Assembly (NCBI GenBank): GCA_019095985.1
Contig: CM032663.1
Span: forward strand, 33,422,988-33,486,987
Origin: Streblospio benedicti
Lineage: Eukaryota > Annelida > Polychaeta > Spionida > Spionidae
Direction of reading: 5' to 3'
Length of the DNA stretch: 64,000 bases
Shown here: in pieces, positions 48,301 to 62,472 of the stretch
Layout of the letters: each line of letters starts with the position of its first letter
How positions within the stretch are numbered: position 1 is the stretch's first letter
Notes under the pieces: generated by a model
Database searches by the model: none
What the model was told of the DNA's origin: nothing
Seen by the model: the letters and a program-made list of their open reading frames with translations, nothing else
Translations under genes and position numbers: made by a program

Positions 48301-51145
48301 TTCTTGGTCCCAAATACAAATCCAATCAAGTAACAAAACAGAAGCGGGGGTTTCAAATTGAAATTGAGTAGACATGATAAGTGTGATATAATGTTCAGGT
48401 GTGGACAAAAAGTGGCACTGAATACCTTCTCGAGGTTCCTGAAGGGGAGTGGACGAACTGGTTCCAAGCGCTTCAAAAGAACTCTATGTGCGAGGTAGGT
48501 CATGTACTAGATAATGCAGTCCTACGTTTACATGTGTCCGCCAAGTAATAGTATCCTCTCGACTCCGCTTATCATTATGTAATGATATTCAATTACTTTT
48601 ATAAGCTCGGTGATATACTATTTTAATTTTGTCCCGCAAATGAATTGACTGGATAGAAGTCTGGCGTCTTCGAATGAATGCTTTATTGTTTTAGATAAAT
48701 CCAGCTCATACGGAGTCACCCGAAGATGAATGTGGTAAATATAGTAATAGACAATAGATAACGATGGTTGCTTTAAATAAAACCTATAGCACAACCAGCA
48801 ATACGAACATTTTGGCAGATCCGTGATGTCTACGGTGGCTTGTTGGCTGTACCGCCTACATACTGGCCTCGTACTACCTACTTACTTCTGGCAACTTTTT
48901 AATGGACCGTAGAAATTCGGCATGTCAAATTTCCGATACTACCTCCAGACTGCTTTGAAAAACACACTATGGCCGTACTTTGGGTGTACCTTCACCGCAC
49001 TGATCCCCACAATCTCTGTACGTTTTAGCAGTAAATAGGCAGTACTTAGAGAAGCAGTACTGTCGGTTGTGCCATCGGTTTTGAAGATAAATTCGTATGG
49101 TAGAAATAGTGCTTAGTTGTGCACGTCTATAGGTGCATTCGAATAAAGTCCTAAGTCATTTCTTCTGTGGTATGATAGAAATATTCTTTATAGTGTACAT
49201 GGTGATCCATCCGCACAGGCTCAGTAATAAATGTGGTAACATTGCTCCTATAAATACTATCATATTGGTAAATAAAGTATAAGAAACGAATACAATGTAT
49301 ATGGAAATTTTTTTGTGGTTAGTTCATTGATTTAAGCTTAAGTGCACTTGGGCTTGATTTGTATTGTTTATTTAAGAAACTGCAAACTGTACTGCCAATA
49401 AAGACGAAGAAAATTATGAGGACGTACATGTAGAAGAAAATGATGATGATGATTTTGACGAAGACCTCCCACCGGCTCCACCTCCACCCCTACAACCTCC
49501 TCCTCCCCCTGAGCCCTGGAGAAAGAACCAGAAGTTTAGTCTACAGGTGATAGACATTTATCAGATTACATAGGCGCCCCTCCTCCCCTCCCCAATTCCT
49601 TCATTTGATAGGGTTTTTGGCATGTTCACTATCAATTGTTCGTACAGAACGTATAGTAAGTGCGCCCCCATACCCTTTTACAGAACCTGGATCTGCCAGT
49701 GAGAGATACACAGAACATTATAACTATTGGTAGGGAACCCATTCATTTTGTACATGAGATGTTCGATGAGGTACAAATGTGTTACTATTCATTACATCAC
49801 CAATACGCCGATGATTCTGTAAAAAACAAACACTATTCTGAATTCCATATGGTGTTAGATCATTTATCATACAGTTAAACCATTTTTATAATAGGATCCC
49901 AACGCACTCGAAAGCCTGCGCAAAAAGATCGAAACTTTCACATCAGCGACTGAGCTAGTGAAGCAGCCACGAATTTTGTTGGTTGGTGCTGTGGGCTCTG
50001 GCAAATCGAGCTTCATCAACAGTGTGCAGTCCGCAGTCAGCGGCCAGAACAGTCCTTTGGCGTACGTGGGAGCTGCCTCCACGGGCTCCGTCACTGTCAC
50101 TAAAATGGTATGGTTGAACACAGCACACTGTTTGTCGGGTGCAACACTCCTTAATCTCTGTGTCATCTTACTATCGTATGGTTAAACAATGACACATTCA
50201 GCGACCCTGAAATCTGACCACCATCCATCAGAACCTGTACCACTGAGACTGTGGTCTTACTACTGGGGATATCTTTTTATAAAGGGTCGTGTAAATCTCT
50301 GAAGTTCTGGTGGACTTAAGGTTGGAATTTATATGGAATTTATTATAGAATGATGGGACATAGGTTTATGATTTATATAGGGTCATAGTATGTAATGCTC
50401 GATAATCTAGTACAGATTTTAAATGTCGTATTTATTTAGAACCTGGCGCTACTCGGCATTGTTGCAATCAGCCTAATTATGCCAGCGAACAAAATGTAAA
50501 TGCATTATTTATGTTAACTTGCTTTTCAGGTGCAATTGACCAAATCAGTTTTTATTACAGTACAAAGGCTTTGAGATATATGACAGGCACGAGGAGCCAA
50601 TGAATTTTCTGCTGTGCGATGTGATGGGAATAGAATCAAACAAAGGACTTACTGTGGATGACTTCGAGCATATTATCAGAGGCAAACTTAAGGATGGACA
50701 AAAGGTGCCGTTCTGTCTTTATGTATGCACTTACATGTATCACGGGATTGGTAAAAAAAAACTATATACACTAATGTGACAATATGACGGTGATCATGTT
50801 GTTGAAATTTGCTATTACATATTAATGTTAGGGTCCCACACAGGTGGAGTTAAGCCTGGAGGCTTTGAAGTGACATGGTAGATCTCATACTTAGACGAGT
50901 TTGCAGACACTTCTGGGTGATTAAAAACATTATGTACATGTATGTTTCATAGGGCGTTAGTTTGCACAAAGGTTTTATACATGGCTACTAACACGGTTAC
51001 ATGCGGATACAGGTCTCGTATATTTGACGAATCTTTTAATCTTGGTGCATGTATTAGCAATTGTGATTTAGACTCAGGCATATCAACTCGCCCAGGAGTG
51101 ACGCAAAATGTCTGGGTGCTTTTGTTTTCCTTATCTTTTTTCCCT

Positions 51146-51201
<56 letters not shown>

Positions 51202-54200
51202 TTTCTTCCTTTTTCTAATTGTTTATTGTATTGGAGGATTGAAACTCGAACCTTGCCTGGTATGTGGGGGGAATATGGTTTAGTTAGGTCATCGCATAAA
51301 AGAAAGAATCATGTGCATGTATCAGAACAGCATTGAAGTTTTGCTTAGAAATGAGTTAGACATATTACAATGATAAAATAGGTTTACTTGACATATTAAT
51401 GACATCTTACATTTGCCTGGTGTTTCTGCAGTACACTTCGATTGAAATTCGATTATTTCAGCTGCACCAAGACAGAAAGCTTTCAGACGGAATACGAGAG
51501 ACTGAAAACTTTGAAGATAGAGTCCAAACCATTGTCTTTGTGGTAATTATTATCACTCACTTGAATTTTAAACATGTACTGTGAAACGGTACACTTTATT
51601 ATCATCATTTGAATTTCAATTAATCGTGTAATGCGTGCAAGTAAACACTGTTTAAATTACTATAATGGAGGTTCATCTCTCTTGAGGTATATTTATTGCT
51701 AGTTATGCTTTCAAATTGAATATACCAACCACACAAGGGTACACAAATATAAGTTTATTACTTTAAACCAATGGATATATATTTGTGTATTATGTACCAG
51801 GATAGATGAGTCTACACCACACAAGTGTAGTTGGATATTTCGTATTGATATTTTATTGTTCCAAATTCATTCGCAGTGTATTGCTATGTTGTCACGTGTA
51901 TTTCAGTTTGATGCACTAAAGGGTGCTGCATTACATGATGACATATTTCAAAAGCTTAAGAGCATGAAAAGGGCTGCAGATGAACAAGGTAGTGTACATT
52001 ATTCTTGTCCCAATAGATCTTAGCTATGCATCACATCAGAAGCCCGTAAATGAACTCTTTACTGTATGAATTTCTGATCAGATCTTTAATTACATCAAAT
52101 AACATTATATGCATCTAATAATCATAATCAGACTATGAATTGCAGGTATTAAAATCTTGCTGCTTCTGACTCATGTTGATGAGCTCCTATCCGGCCAAAA
52201 GTCAATTGGTGATATATTTGTAAATGAAGATGTGAAAGGAGTCCTCACAAAACTTGGCGACAAGCTTCAGATGGACTATGATGACATATTGCCCATTATA
52301 AATTATGACAAACATGATGAGACGAGCGCTGATCAGGACATTTTGAGTATGTACATGTTCAGTAAAAAAAAAAAAAAACATTTAATACCGCCTCTCTATT
52401 GAAGCCACCTCTATAATAAGACCACTGTTCACGGTTCCAGACCTTCATAAAGCTACCAAAATCAACATTTGTAGAGAGGCCACCTCTCTATTGAGGCCAC
52501 CTAACACTGGTACCAAGGGTAGCCCTAATAGAGAGGTCCTACTGTGCATGATTTATCAGCATGATTTACTAGGGCCATATATATGGGCTAAACGTGACAC
52601 AACGTAATGACCGTTTTAAGCCAATTTTACATGTTTAGGTGACACATTTAAAAATCTTTATCTATGGATACATGTACATAGAGCTACATATGCACATCAT
52701 AATAAAAAAAAGTTGCACATGCTGTTTTAAGTCTTAAAAAGAGACAGAGACACGGCACCTTGGACCACGTGTGGGGCCCTTTTACAAGGTATATAAAATA
52801 TGTACACGCTACTATGAAGGTTGGTGCAATCTTTCGGGACTTGCGTCTCTTATATAGTTCTCTGTCCAGGATGTCTGTGGTTACCAGGTTCAAAGAGTAT
52901 ACTGGGTATTGCTGAATTGAAAAAGGATTGAACAGCGTAATCGGAACGCATTGTGCCATTATTGGAACCAACACCATCATTACATCAAAAGAAAAGAAAG
53001 CTGCATAAGAGCAACATACCATTCATAGTTTAACCAAGTGCAGCTACTAGAAGTGATGCTTCAATAATGTCCCTAAACCATCGGAGCAGTCAAAGAACAA
53101 CAACAAGAAGACCAGTTCACAAGGGAGACAGACAGACAGACAGACAGACAGACCGTGGTATAGCTGAGAAACTAGGAAGGCTGTTTCAGGCGTTCAACAT
53201 ATGCAACGCTTTCCAATTTACCATCACATTCAACAATAGTTTTTCAGCCTGGAAACCACTGACCTACTGGACAGAGAACCATGGTGGTTCGAGCAGGGCA
53301 CACGAGAGGTGATTCCCAAAAGGTTGCACCAGCGTTCCTTAAACAGGAATGGACTCCGGGTTAAACTGCGTTGTTNNNNNNNNNNNNNNNNNNNNNNNNN
53401 NNNNNNNNNNNNNNNNNNNNNNNNNNNNNNNNNNNNNNNNNNNNNNNNNNNNNNNNNNNNNNNNNNNNNNNNNNNGTACACCATCACACTGGCCATGCTC
53501 AAAAACATGGCTTTAGACACCAAGATCATGGCTCTAGGTGGACTAGATCAGATTTTATAATACTATCTCCATTTCATGGCGGCCATTTTGAAAATGGCTG
53601 AAACGGAGGGGTTGGTCCCAATTCTGCGATGGTGGCACGTTATAGTCATGTCCGGGACATCCCACTGAACAAATTGGTATGTGTCGCGGAGGGTCCTGGG
53701 GGGGGTGCAAATCAACTTTACCGGGCCCATGGACTAATATTGTTACTTAAAATAAAACCTATAGCACAACCGGCAATACGAACATTTTGGCAGATCCGTG
53801 ATGTCTACGGTGGCTTGTTGACTGTACCGCCTACATACTGGCCTCGTACTACCTACTTAGTTCTGGCAACTTTTTAATGGACCGTAGACATTCGGCATGT
53901 CAAATTTCCGATACTACCTCCAGACTGCTTTGAAAAAAACACTATGGCCGTACTTTGGGTGTACCTTCCCCGCACTGATCCCCACAATCTCTGTACGTTT
54001 TAGCAGCAGATAGGCAGTACTTAGGGAAGCAGTACTGTCGGTTGTGCCATCGGTTTTGAAGGTAAATTCGTATGGTAGAAATAGTGCTTAGCTGTGCACG
54101 TGTATAGGTGCATTCGGATAAAGTCCTAAGTCGTTTCTTCTGTGGTATGATAGAAATATTCTTTATAGTGTACTTGGTGATCCATCCGCACAGGTTCAGT

Positions 54201-55904
54201 AATAAATGTGGTAACATTGCTCCTGTAAATACTATAATATTGGTAAAGAAGCTATGAGGAACAAATGCAATGTATATGGACATTTGTTTGTGGTTAGCTC
54301 AATGATTTAAGCTAAAGTGCTCTTTGGGCCTGATTTGTATTGTTTATTTAAGAAACTGCAAACTGTACTGCCAATAAAGACGAAGAAAATTATGAGGACG
54401 TACATGTAGAAGAAAATGATGATGAAATTGACGAAGACCTCCCACCGGCTCCTCCTCCACCCCTACAACCACGTATATCACGTCCGCCTCCTTCTCCTTC
54501 TCCACCGCCTCCTCCTCCTGTGCCCTGGAGAAAGAACCAGAAGTTTAGTCTACAGGTGATAGACATTTTTCAGATTACATAGGCGCGCCCTCCTCCCCTC
54601 CCCAATTCCTTCATTTGATAGGGTTTTTAGCATGTTCACTATCAATTGTTCGTACAGAACTCATAAAATCCCGTAAGTGCGCCCCCATACCCGTTTACAG
54701 AACCTGGATCTGCCAGTGAGAGATACAACAGAACATTATAACTATTGGTAGGGAACCCATTCTTTTGTACATGAGATGTTCGATGAGGTACAAATGTGTT
54801 ACTATTCATTACATCACCAATACGCCGATGATTCTGTAAAATACAAACACTATTCTGAATTCCATATGCTGTTAGATCATTTATCATACAGTTAAACCAT
54901 TTTTTTATCATAGGATCCCAACGCGCTCGAAAGCCTGCAAAAAAGATCGAAACTTTCACATCGGCGACTGAGCTAGTGAAGCAACCACGAATTTTGCTGG
55001 TTGGTGCTGTGGGCTCTGGCAAGTCGAGCTTCATCAACAGTGTGCAGTCCGCAGTCAGCGGCCAGAACAGTCCTTGGCGTACGTGGGAGCTGCTGCCTCC
55101 ACGGGCTCCGTCACTGTCACTAAAATGGTATGGTTGAACACAGCACACTGTTTGCCGGGTGCAACACTCCTTAATTTCTGTGTCATCTTACTATCGTATG
55201 GTTAAACAATGACACATTCAGCGACCCTGAAATCTGACCACCATCCACCAGAACCTGTACCACTGAGACTGTGGTCTTACTACTGGGGATATCTTTTTAT
55301 AAAGGGTCGTGTAAATCTCTGAAGTTCTGGTGGACTTAAGGTTGGAATTTATACGGCCCCCGGAACGCTATTGTGCTTGAATGATGGGACATAGGTTTAT
55401 AATTTATATAGGGTCATAGTATGTAATACTCGATAATCTAGTACAGATTTTAAATGTCGTATTTATTTAGAACCTGACGCTACTCGGCATTGTTGCAATC
55501 AGCCTAATTATGCCAGCGAACAAAATGTAAATGCATTATTTATGTTAACTTGCTTTTTCAGGTGCAATTAACCAAATCAATTTTTATTACAGTACAAAGG
55601 CTTTGAGATATATGACAGGCACGAGGAGCCAATGAATTTTCTGCTATGCGACGTGATGGGAATAGAATCAAACAAAGGGCTTACTGTGGATGACTTCGAG
55701 CATATTATCAGAGGCAGACTTAAGGATGGACAAAAGGTGCCGTTCTGTCTTGTGTATGCTCTTATATCACGGGGATTGGTAAAAAAATTATATACATTAA
55801 TGTGACAATAAGACGGTGATCATGTTGTTGCGTCGCTTTCAGCTCAGCTGCTGAAGCAAGAATTGGTCCCGTTCGTTTGTAACCGTATGTGTGTGTGTGT
55901 GTGT

Positions 55905-55950
<46 letters not shown>

Positions 55951-55956
55951 GCGTGC

Positions 55957-56011
<55 letters not shown>

Positions 56012-56074
56012 TGTGTGTGTGTGTGTGTGTGTGTGTCTGTGTGTGTGTGTGTCTGTGTGTGTGTGTGTGTGTGT

Positions 56075-56115
<41 letters not shown>

Positions 56116-56145
56116 GCGTGTGCGTGTGCGTGTGTGTGTGTCTGT

Positions 56146-56223
<78 letters not shown>

Positions 56224-57025
56224 TTTGTGTGTACCGGACAAGGTAGCGGGCGTACCGATGAACCGATTTCGTTCAAACTTTACACAACTATGAGGTATGA
56301 GGTGACACCGAAGTGAAACGATTTTGCTGCTAATTAAACTGTGCTTTCTAGAATCACATTCATGACATTCTTATTGATATTCAATGCAATTAATAGCAAG
56401 AAAAATCCATATTTCAACACAAGCTTCAAATATTGATTATTGGGTTTAAACTGATATGTGATTATATCTGTTATTCAAATAGTACTATTGTATGGCAACA
56501 CAAATATCTTTTCCGGATATCAATTGCAATTTCTTAGAAAAACCTTGATGTGTTCTCCTGTAAAATTAATTTTTGTTTATAAAGTATACATCATTTCAAT
56601 ATATATCTTAATTGCCTCGTAAGTCAACGTTTTCTAGCGACGCAGTGTTCTTTGAACACTTTGATCTAGTTGAAATTTGCTATTACAATAAATAATGTTA
56701 GGGTCCCCACAGGTGGAGTTAAGCCTGAGAGGCTTTATTGTGACATGGTAGATCTCATACTTAGACGAGTTTGCAGACACTTCTGAGTGATTAAAAACAT
56801 TATGTACATAATATGTGTATCATAGGGCGTTAGTATGCACAAAGGTTTTATACATGGCTACTAACACGGTTACATGCGGATACAGGTCTCGTGTATTTGA
56901 CGAATCTTTTAATCTTGGTACATGTATTAACAATTGTAATCTAGACTCAATAATATATAATCGCCCGGGATTGACGCTAAATGTCTTGGTGCTTTTGTTT
57001 TCATTCTCTTCTTTTTCTTTTCTTT

Positions 57026-57065
<40 letters not shown>

Positions 57066-60000
57066 TTCTTTCTTTTTCTTTTTCTTTTCTAATTGTTTTT
57101 TATTGAGGGTTGAAACTCATGTGGGGGGAATATGGTTTTATCTAAAGAAAAAGGTATGTGGAGCAAAATCAAGTTTTGTTAGAAACTTGACATATTAAAT
57201 GGCATGCTACATTTGACATCTTACATTTTGCCTGTTGGATACACTTCAATTGAAACTTAATTGTTTCAGCTGCACCAAGACAGAAAGCTTTCAGAAGGAA
57301 TACGAGAGACTGAAAACTTTCAAGATAGAGTCCAAACCATTGTCTTTGTGGTAATTATTATCACTCACTTGAATTTTAAATATGTACTGTGAAACGGTAC
57401 ACTTCATTATCATCATTTGAATTTCAATTAATCGTGTAATGCGTGCAAGTAAATACTGTTTAAATTACTATAATGGAGGTTCATCTCTCTTGATGTATAT
57501 TCATTGCTAGTTATGCTTTCAAATTGAATATATCAACCACACAAGGGTACACAAATATAAGTTTATTACTTTAAACCAATGGATATATATTTGTGTATTA
57601 TGTACCAGGATAGATGAGTCTACACCACACAAGTGTAGATGGATATTTCATATTGGTATTTTATTATTCCAAATTCATTCGCAGTGTATTGCTATGTTGT
57701 CACATGTATTTCAGTTTGATGCACTAAAGGGTTCTGCATTACATGACGACATATTTCAAAAGCTTAAGAGCATGAAAAGGGCTGCAGATGAACAAGGTAG
57801 TGTACATTATTCTTGTCCCAATAGATCTTAACGATACATCATATCAGAAACCCATAAATGAACTCTTTACTGTATGAATTTCTGATCAGATCTTTAATTA
57901 CATCAAATAACATTATATGCATCTAATAATCATAATCAGACTATGAATTGCAGGTATTAAAATCTTGCTGCTTCTGACTCATGTTGATGAGCTCCTTTCC
58001 GGCCAAAAGTCAATTGCTGATATATTTGTAAATGAAGATGTGAAAGGAGTCCTCACAAAACTGGGCGACAAGCTTCAGATGGACTATGATGACATATTGC
58101 CCATCATAAATTATGGCAAATATGATGAGACGAGCGCTGATCAGGACATTTTGAGTATGTACATGTACAGTAAAAAAAAAACATTTAAGACCGTCTCTCT
58201 ATTGAAGCCACCTCTATAATAAGACCACTGTTCACGGCCCCAAACCTTCATAAAGCTACCAAAATCAACATTTGTATAGAGACCACCTCTCTATTGAGGC
58301 CATCTAACACTGGAACGAAGGGTAGCCCTAATAGAGAGGTCCTACTGTGCATGATTTATCAGCATGATTTACTAGGGCCATATATATGGGCTAAACGTGA
58401 CACAACGTAAAGGCCGTTTTAAGCCAATTTTACATGTTTAGGTGACACATTTAAAAATCTATGGATACATGTACACGGCACCTTGGACCTCGTATGGGGC
58501 CCTTTTACAAGGTATATATAATATGTACACGCTACTATGAAGGTTGGTGCAATCTTTCGGGACTTGCGTCTCTTATATCAGTTCTCTGTCCAGGATGTCT
58601 GTGGTTACCAGGTTCAAAGAGTATACTGGGTATTGCTGAGTCGAAAAGGATTGAATAGCGTAATCGGAACGCATTGTGCCATTATTGGAACCAACACCAT
58701 CATTACATCAAAAGAAAAGAAAGCTGCATAGGAGCAACATGTCATTCATAGTTTAACCAAGTGCAGCTACTAGAAGTGATGCTTCAATAATGTCCCTAAA
58801 CCATCGGAGCAGTCAAAGAACAACAACAAGAAGACCAGTTCACAAGGGAGACAGACAGACCGTGGTATAGCCGAGAAACTAGGAAGGCTGTTTCAGTTGT
58901 TCTACATATGCAACAGCTTCAAAGCACAACACTTTAAGACAGAAGTTGGTACATCATGTTTACATAACATTCCATGGGCCGGTTTCGGAGAACGCCTAGT
59001 GCAACGCTTTCCAATTTACCATCACATTCAACAATACTTTTTCAGCCTGGAAACCACTGACCTACTGGACAGAGAACCATGGTGGTTCGAGCAGGGCACA
59101 CGAGAGGTGATTCCCAAAAGGTTGCACCAGCGTTCCTTAAACAGGAATGCGGGACTCCGAGTTAAACTGCGTTGTTAGCAAGGGTCCCAGCCCTGAGAGC
59201 AGAACACCTCATTAATCCAGCCCATCTTGGAGTGACATCAGAATGTCATCATATCACACACTGAAGAAACACAGATACCGTGCTCAACGTCTGTCTAAGT
59301 GTATAATTATCCAGTTGTATTGAGTTAACATAGTTCATACATTTTCATAGCTATTTTCATAAAATACAAGCGCCATATTACTAGAATTCAGAATAGTAGG
59401 GGCGGTTAGGGTCCAAACTTTAAAGAATCGTTCACTTTGGTACAAAAGGGCTAACATTTCAGCATTTGTCAATTTTAGCATGCTCTTTCATTTAAAACCA
59501 AGAGCCACGTAAGCAAGTTATGATTTCGGCCCCCATCTTGAAATTCAAAATGGCCACCATAATGTTTAACAATCTAAATCTGACACATAGGCAAAAGATA
59601 TTCTAGATAAAGTTATGCTTAATACAATATTCTATAGACCATTGTGAATAGTTCCACTAGTAAACATAATTATGAAAACTAATCTCATTATCAAACATCT
59701 AATTAGCATGAATTATTATAGAAATATAATAATTATTATGGTATTCAGCTTCATATTTGAATATTATTTGAAAAATATCATATACATGTTTTGCTTGAAC
59801 TTAGAATCGAAGTATATAAAAATTGTGTTTATATTAATATGTTGCTTACAAATAATTTTCATCATCATATGATTTTCTATTCACATGTTATATATCTAAT
59901 TTTCATAGCATTATTGATAAATGTAAGATATGAACATGTAATCCTAGTTTTACGAGCTCTTTCACTCATCCTCCAAACGGCCAATATTACTCTTCGAGAA

Positions 60001-62381
60001 GCAGCTGATCAGGAGGAAGAAAACCATAGACAAAGTTTGGCAATCAGGTATGTTTGTGAGTGGAGGGAATAGAGAACAAATACGTGGAGATTAACTCGCT
60101 TATTAGTATTTTTTCCATGCATATATTGTCCAAACCACTGGTGTATGTGTAAAATTCCTGTATGAATTTAAAGGGGCCAATAATATATTTGAACCATCCA
60201 CTGATATTTTGTAGACCATTTATTTCAAAATCATTAGTTCGGACATTGGATCAAATAATATACTAGTTCAGCATAGGAATATTGCTTCATAGAAATGTGC
60301 AGAGGCTAGTATCATGAGCTATATAAATTTACTTGTAAAACGGTAATATGTATAATTATAGGACACTTGCTGATGCAGAATATCGAGAGACCGCTCATCT
60401 TGATGAAGCCAAGGAGGTAATTCATAACTTCCCCCACCAATACATACTATGGTAGGCAAGTTACGCCACAGATTAGTTAAACTGTTTAACTAATCTGTGG
60501 TTACGCATTGAACTCACAAATTACAATACTAACAACCAGGGAAATTTATTTGGTTTTCCCCACATATCTACCCTTTGAAGTTCAATTTCATATGTGCAAA
60601 TGGTTTCAGGTTGCACCATTAGACTTGACCTTGTTAACTGCAACAGTTGTTACGTCATAAGTACCAAAGTTTGTAGGGAATGATTTTTCCATGTTCAATG
60701 TACCGTGCTTGTTACGCTAGCATTGACTCTATTTATGTTTTTAGTTGTTCGATATCGAGAACTATAAGCCACCACATAAGGTTCCAACTGCAACTATCTT
60801 ACTCCTTGGTCCAATTGGGTCTGGAAAGTCTAGTTTTGTGAATAGCGTTTCATCAGTTCTTAAACAACGTATTAGCAACCCAGCAGATGTTGAAAAGAAT
60901 GATGGATGTGTCACCAAAACAGTAAGTCGTGTGTTCCTTCATTCATTATTCCAATTATTTGTCTGAATGTGACCATTACTTGTTTTTTGGCTGTTGAACC
61001 ACCGCTGATAAATAAATAATCCCATAATTGCTATTGGCCACATGACGTTCATATACTATATCCAGGGTTGTAGTTTCCCACTTTGAATCCACTTTCAGTG
61101 TCGCTACTACTCGTTTGTAATAAAAGGAAATAAGGCAAATTTTGTCTTACAAGACAATATGGGGCTAGCAGACGAGAAGCATTCAGGACTTTGTGCGGAA
61201 GATGTACATGCACTAATTGGTGGAAGAGTTAAAGATTGGTACCAAGTAAGTCATCTATACATTTCTTCAAAACAACAACAAAATTCATCCTCCACCTGCT
61301 AGTTATTGTCGTCATTGGACATGTCGACTTCGTTGTCAAGGGTATATATTTTTCTATTTTCAGTTCAACCCAGCATCTGGCATAAAGAAGCACGATGAAA
61401 AGTTTGTTGCAAATCCACCCATGACAGAAGTCCCACATGTTCTTGCCATTGTGGTAGTTGGCATTGCTATACTTTGTGTTATTTCCAATAGCTTTTCACA
61501 CAGGCAATCAAGTAATATGTATAAATAAATAATGTTTTAGCAGCACACAAATTCAGAAGAATTTTTTTGCAATTCATAAGGCGTTTTTTTAGTATTAGGA
61601 TTTTGTCGAGAACGTCCACTCTTTTTGGTTCGGTGCCATGCCTGAGTCTTTGGCCTCACCTCAATCAAAATCGTCTTCAAGTTATCAAGCACACAGTGAA
61701 TAGAATTAAATAATAATACAACTGCACCCAATGTATCATATAGAATATACCCAATGTATCATATAGAACATAGACATTTTGAGCTACAAAGGTATTGTGT
61801 GGGCTTTACAAGAGGCAACTCAGTCCCACAAATAGCGTAGCTAACTCAGATTATTTTCCTTCAGATTGACAGCAGTAAATTTGAAACCATGAGTGCAGAA
61901 ATGAAAAAGAAACTTAAAGAAGCATACGAGGAAGCTAAAAAGAAAGGTGAGACCGTAGCAAATGATGGATGAATTTCTTTTTTGGATTCTGTCATTGTTC
62001 TTATGGTTTTCTAGCAGTGGTCAGTGAAATTTGAAATGACTTCAATGTGATGCTAGTGCCAAGTAGTGTGGTGGCAAATAGGTTCAACTACACGGTGGGC
62101 ATTTGTCAATGTGTGCAGAGAACAATGAAATTAAAAAATGTCAAATAATAATCATTTGTTATATTGTAGATGCAAAAGTTGCCGTTCTGCTAACAAAAAT
62201 TGACATTTTTTCTGAAAATGTCAAGAAAGATATTAATGCTGCAACTAGGGACCGCACCATTAATCAAGTAATTTATCATTCATATACATGTCTTTATTTG
62301 TTATATCCATCAATAAAGTTATGGAAAAATTAGATATATAGTGTGTTGAAAGAGGAATTGTCGTTGTCGTCGTTGTTGTTG

Positions 62382-62472
<91 letters not shown>

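Larger units (their letters stand above)
48770..53375. repeat. Segmental tandem duplication, first GTPase domain, copy 1
   Basis: It covers gene D exons 49377 to 52346 and their introns and is repeated at 53742-59176. All exons of the first GTPase domain read cleanly here. It ends at the N gap. Confidence 0.85.
54353..58154 (+). pseudogene. Duplicate exons of gene D's first GTPase domain
   Basis: The set includes the WR/polyproline exon, microexon, P-loop exon (frameshifted), DVMG exon, FNP-position exon, linker exon and THVD exon. The last exon of copy 1 (52346, phase 1) could splice in phase to the first exon here (54353), so a three-GTPase protein would be possible if the P-loop exon were intact. 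As written the exons are probably skipped or non-functional. Confidence 0.65.
53742..59176. repeat. Segmental tandem duplication, first GTPase domain, copy 2 (degenerate)
   Basis: This is the counterpart of 48770-53375. Its exons are 54353-54555 (in frame, with a longer proline stretch), 54701-54715, 54914-55127, 55593-55736, 57270-57350, 57715-57796 and 57954-58154. The P-loop exon is 214 nt instead of 213: one base is missing near 54940, one near 55075, and three are added near 55092, so it does not read through. The other exons are intact. It carries the inserted element 55828-56669, absent from copy 1. Confidence 0.85.

Noticed and set aside
49660-49878. A longer exon from the microexon to a stop at 49878
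   Set aside because: The duplicate copy is frameshifted right after the 15-nt core while the core is unchanged, so only the core looks constrained.
52301-52402. Gene D ending after its first GTPase domain by reading through the donor at 52346
   Set aside because: The donor is good, the next exon (59948) restores the family's DIL-type C-terminal helix in phase, and the read-through runs into a poly-A tract.
53230-53601. Open frames running through the N gap
   Set aside because: The frame is open only because N codons cannot stop. There is no evidence for coding across the gap.
55762-56316. Long open frames of Cys-Val or His-Thr repeats (up to 159 codons) on both strands
   Set aside because: They are read-through of the (TG)n microsatellite and have no splice context or domain.
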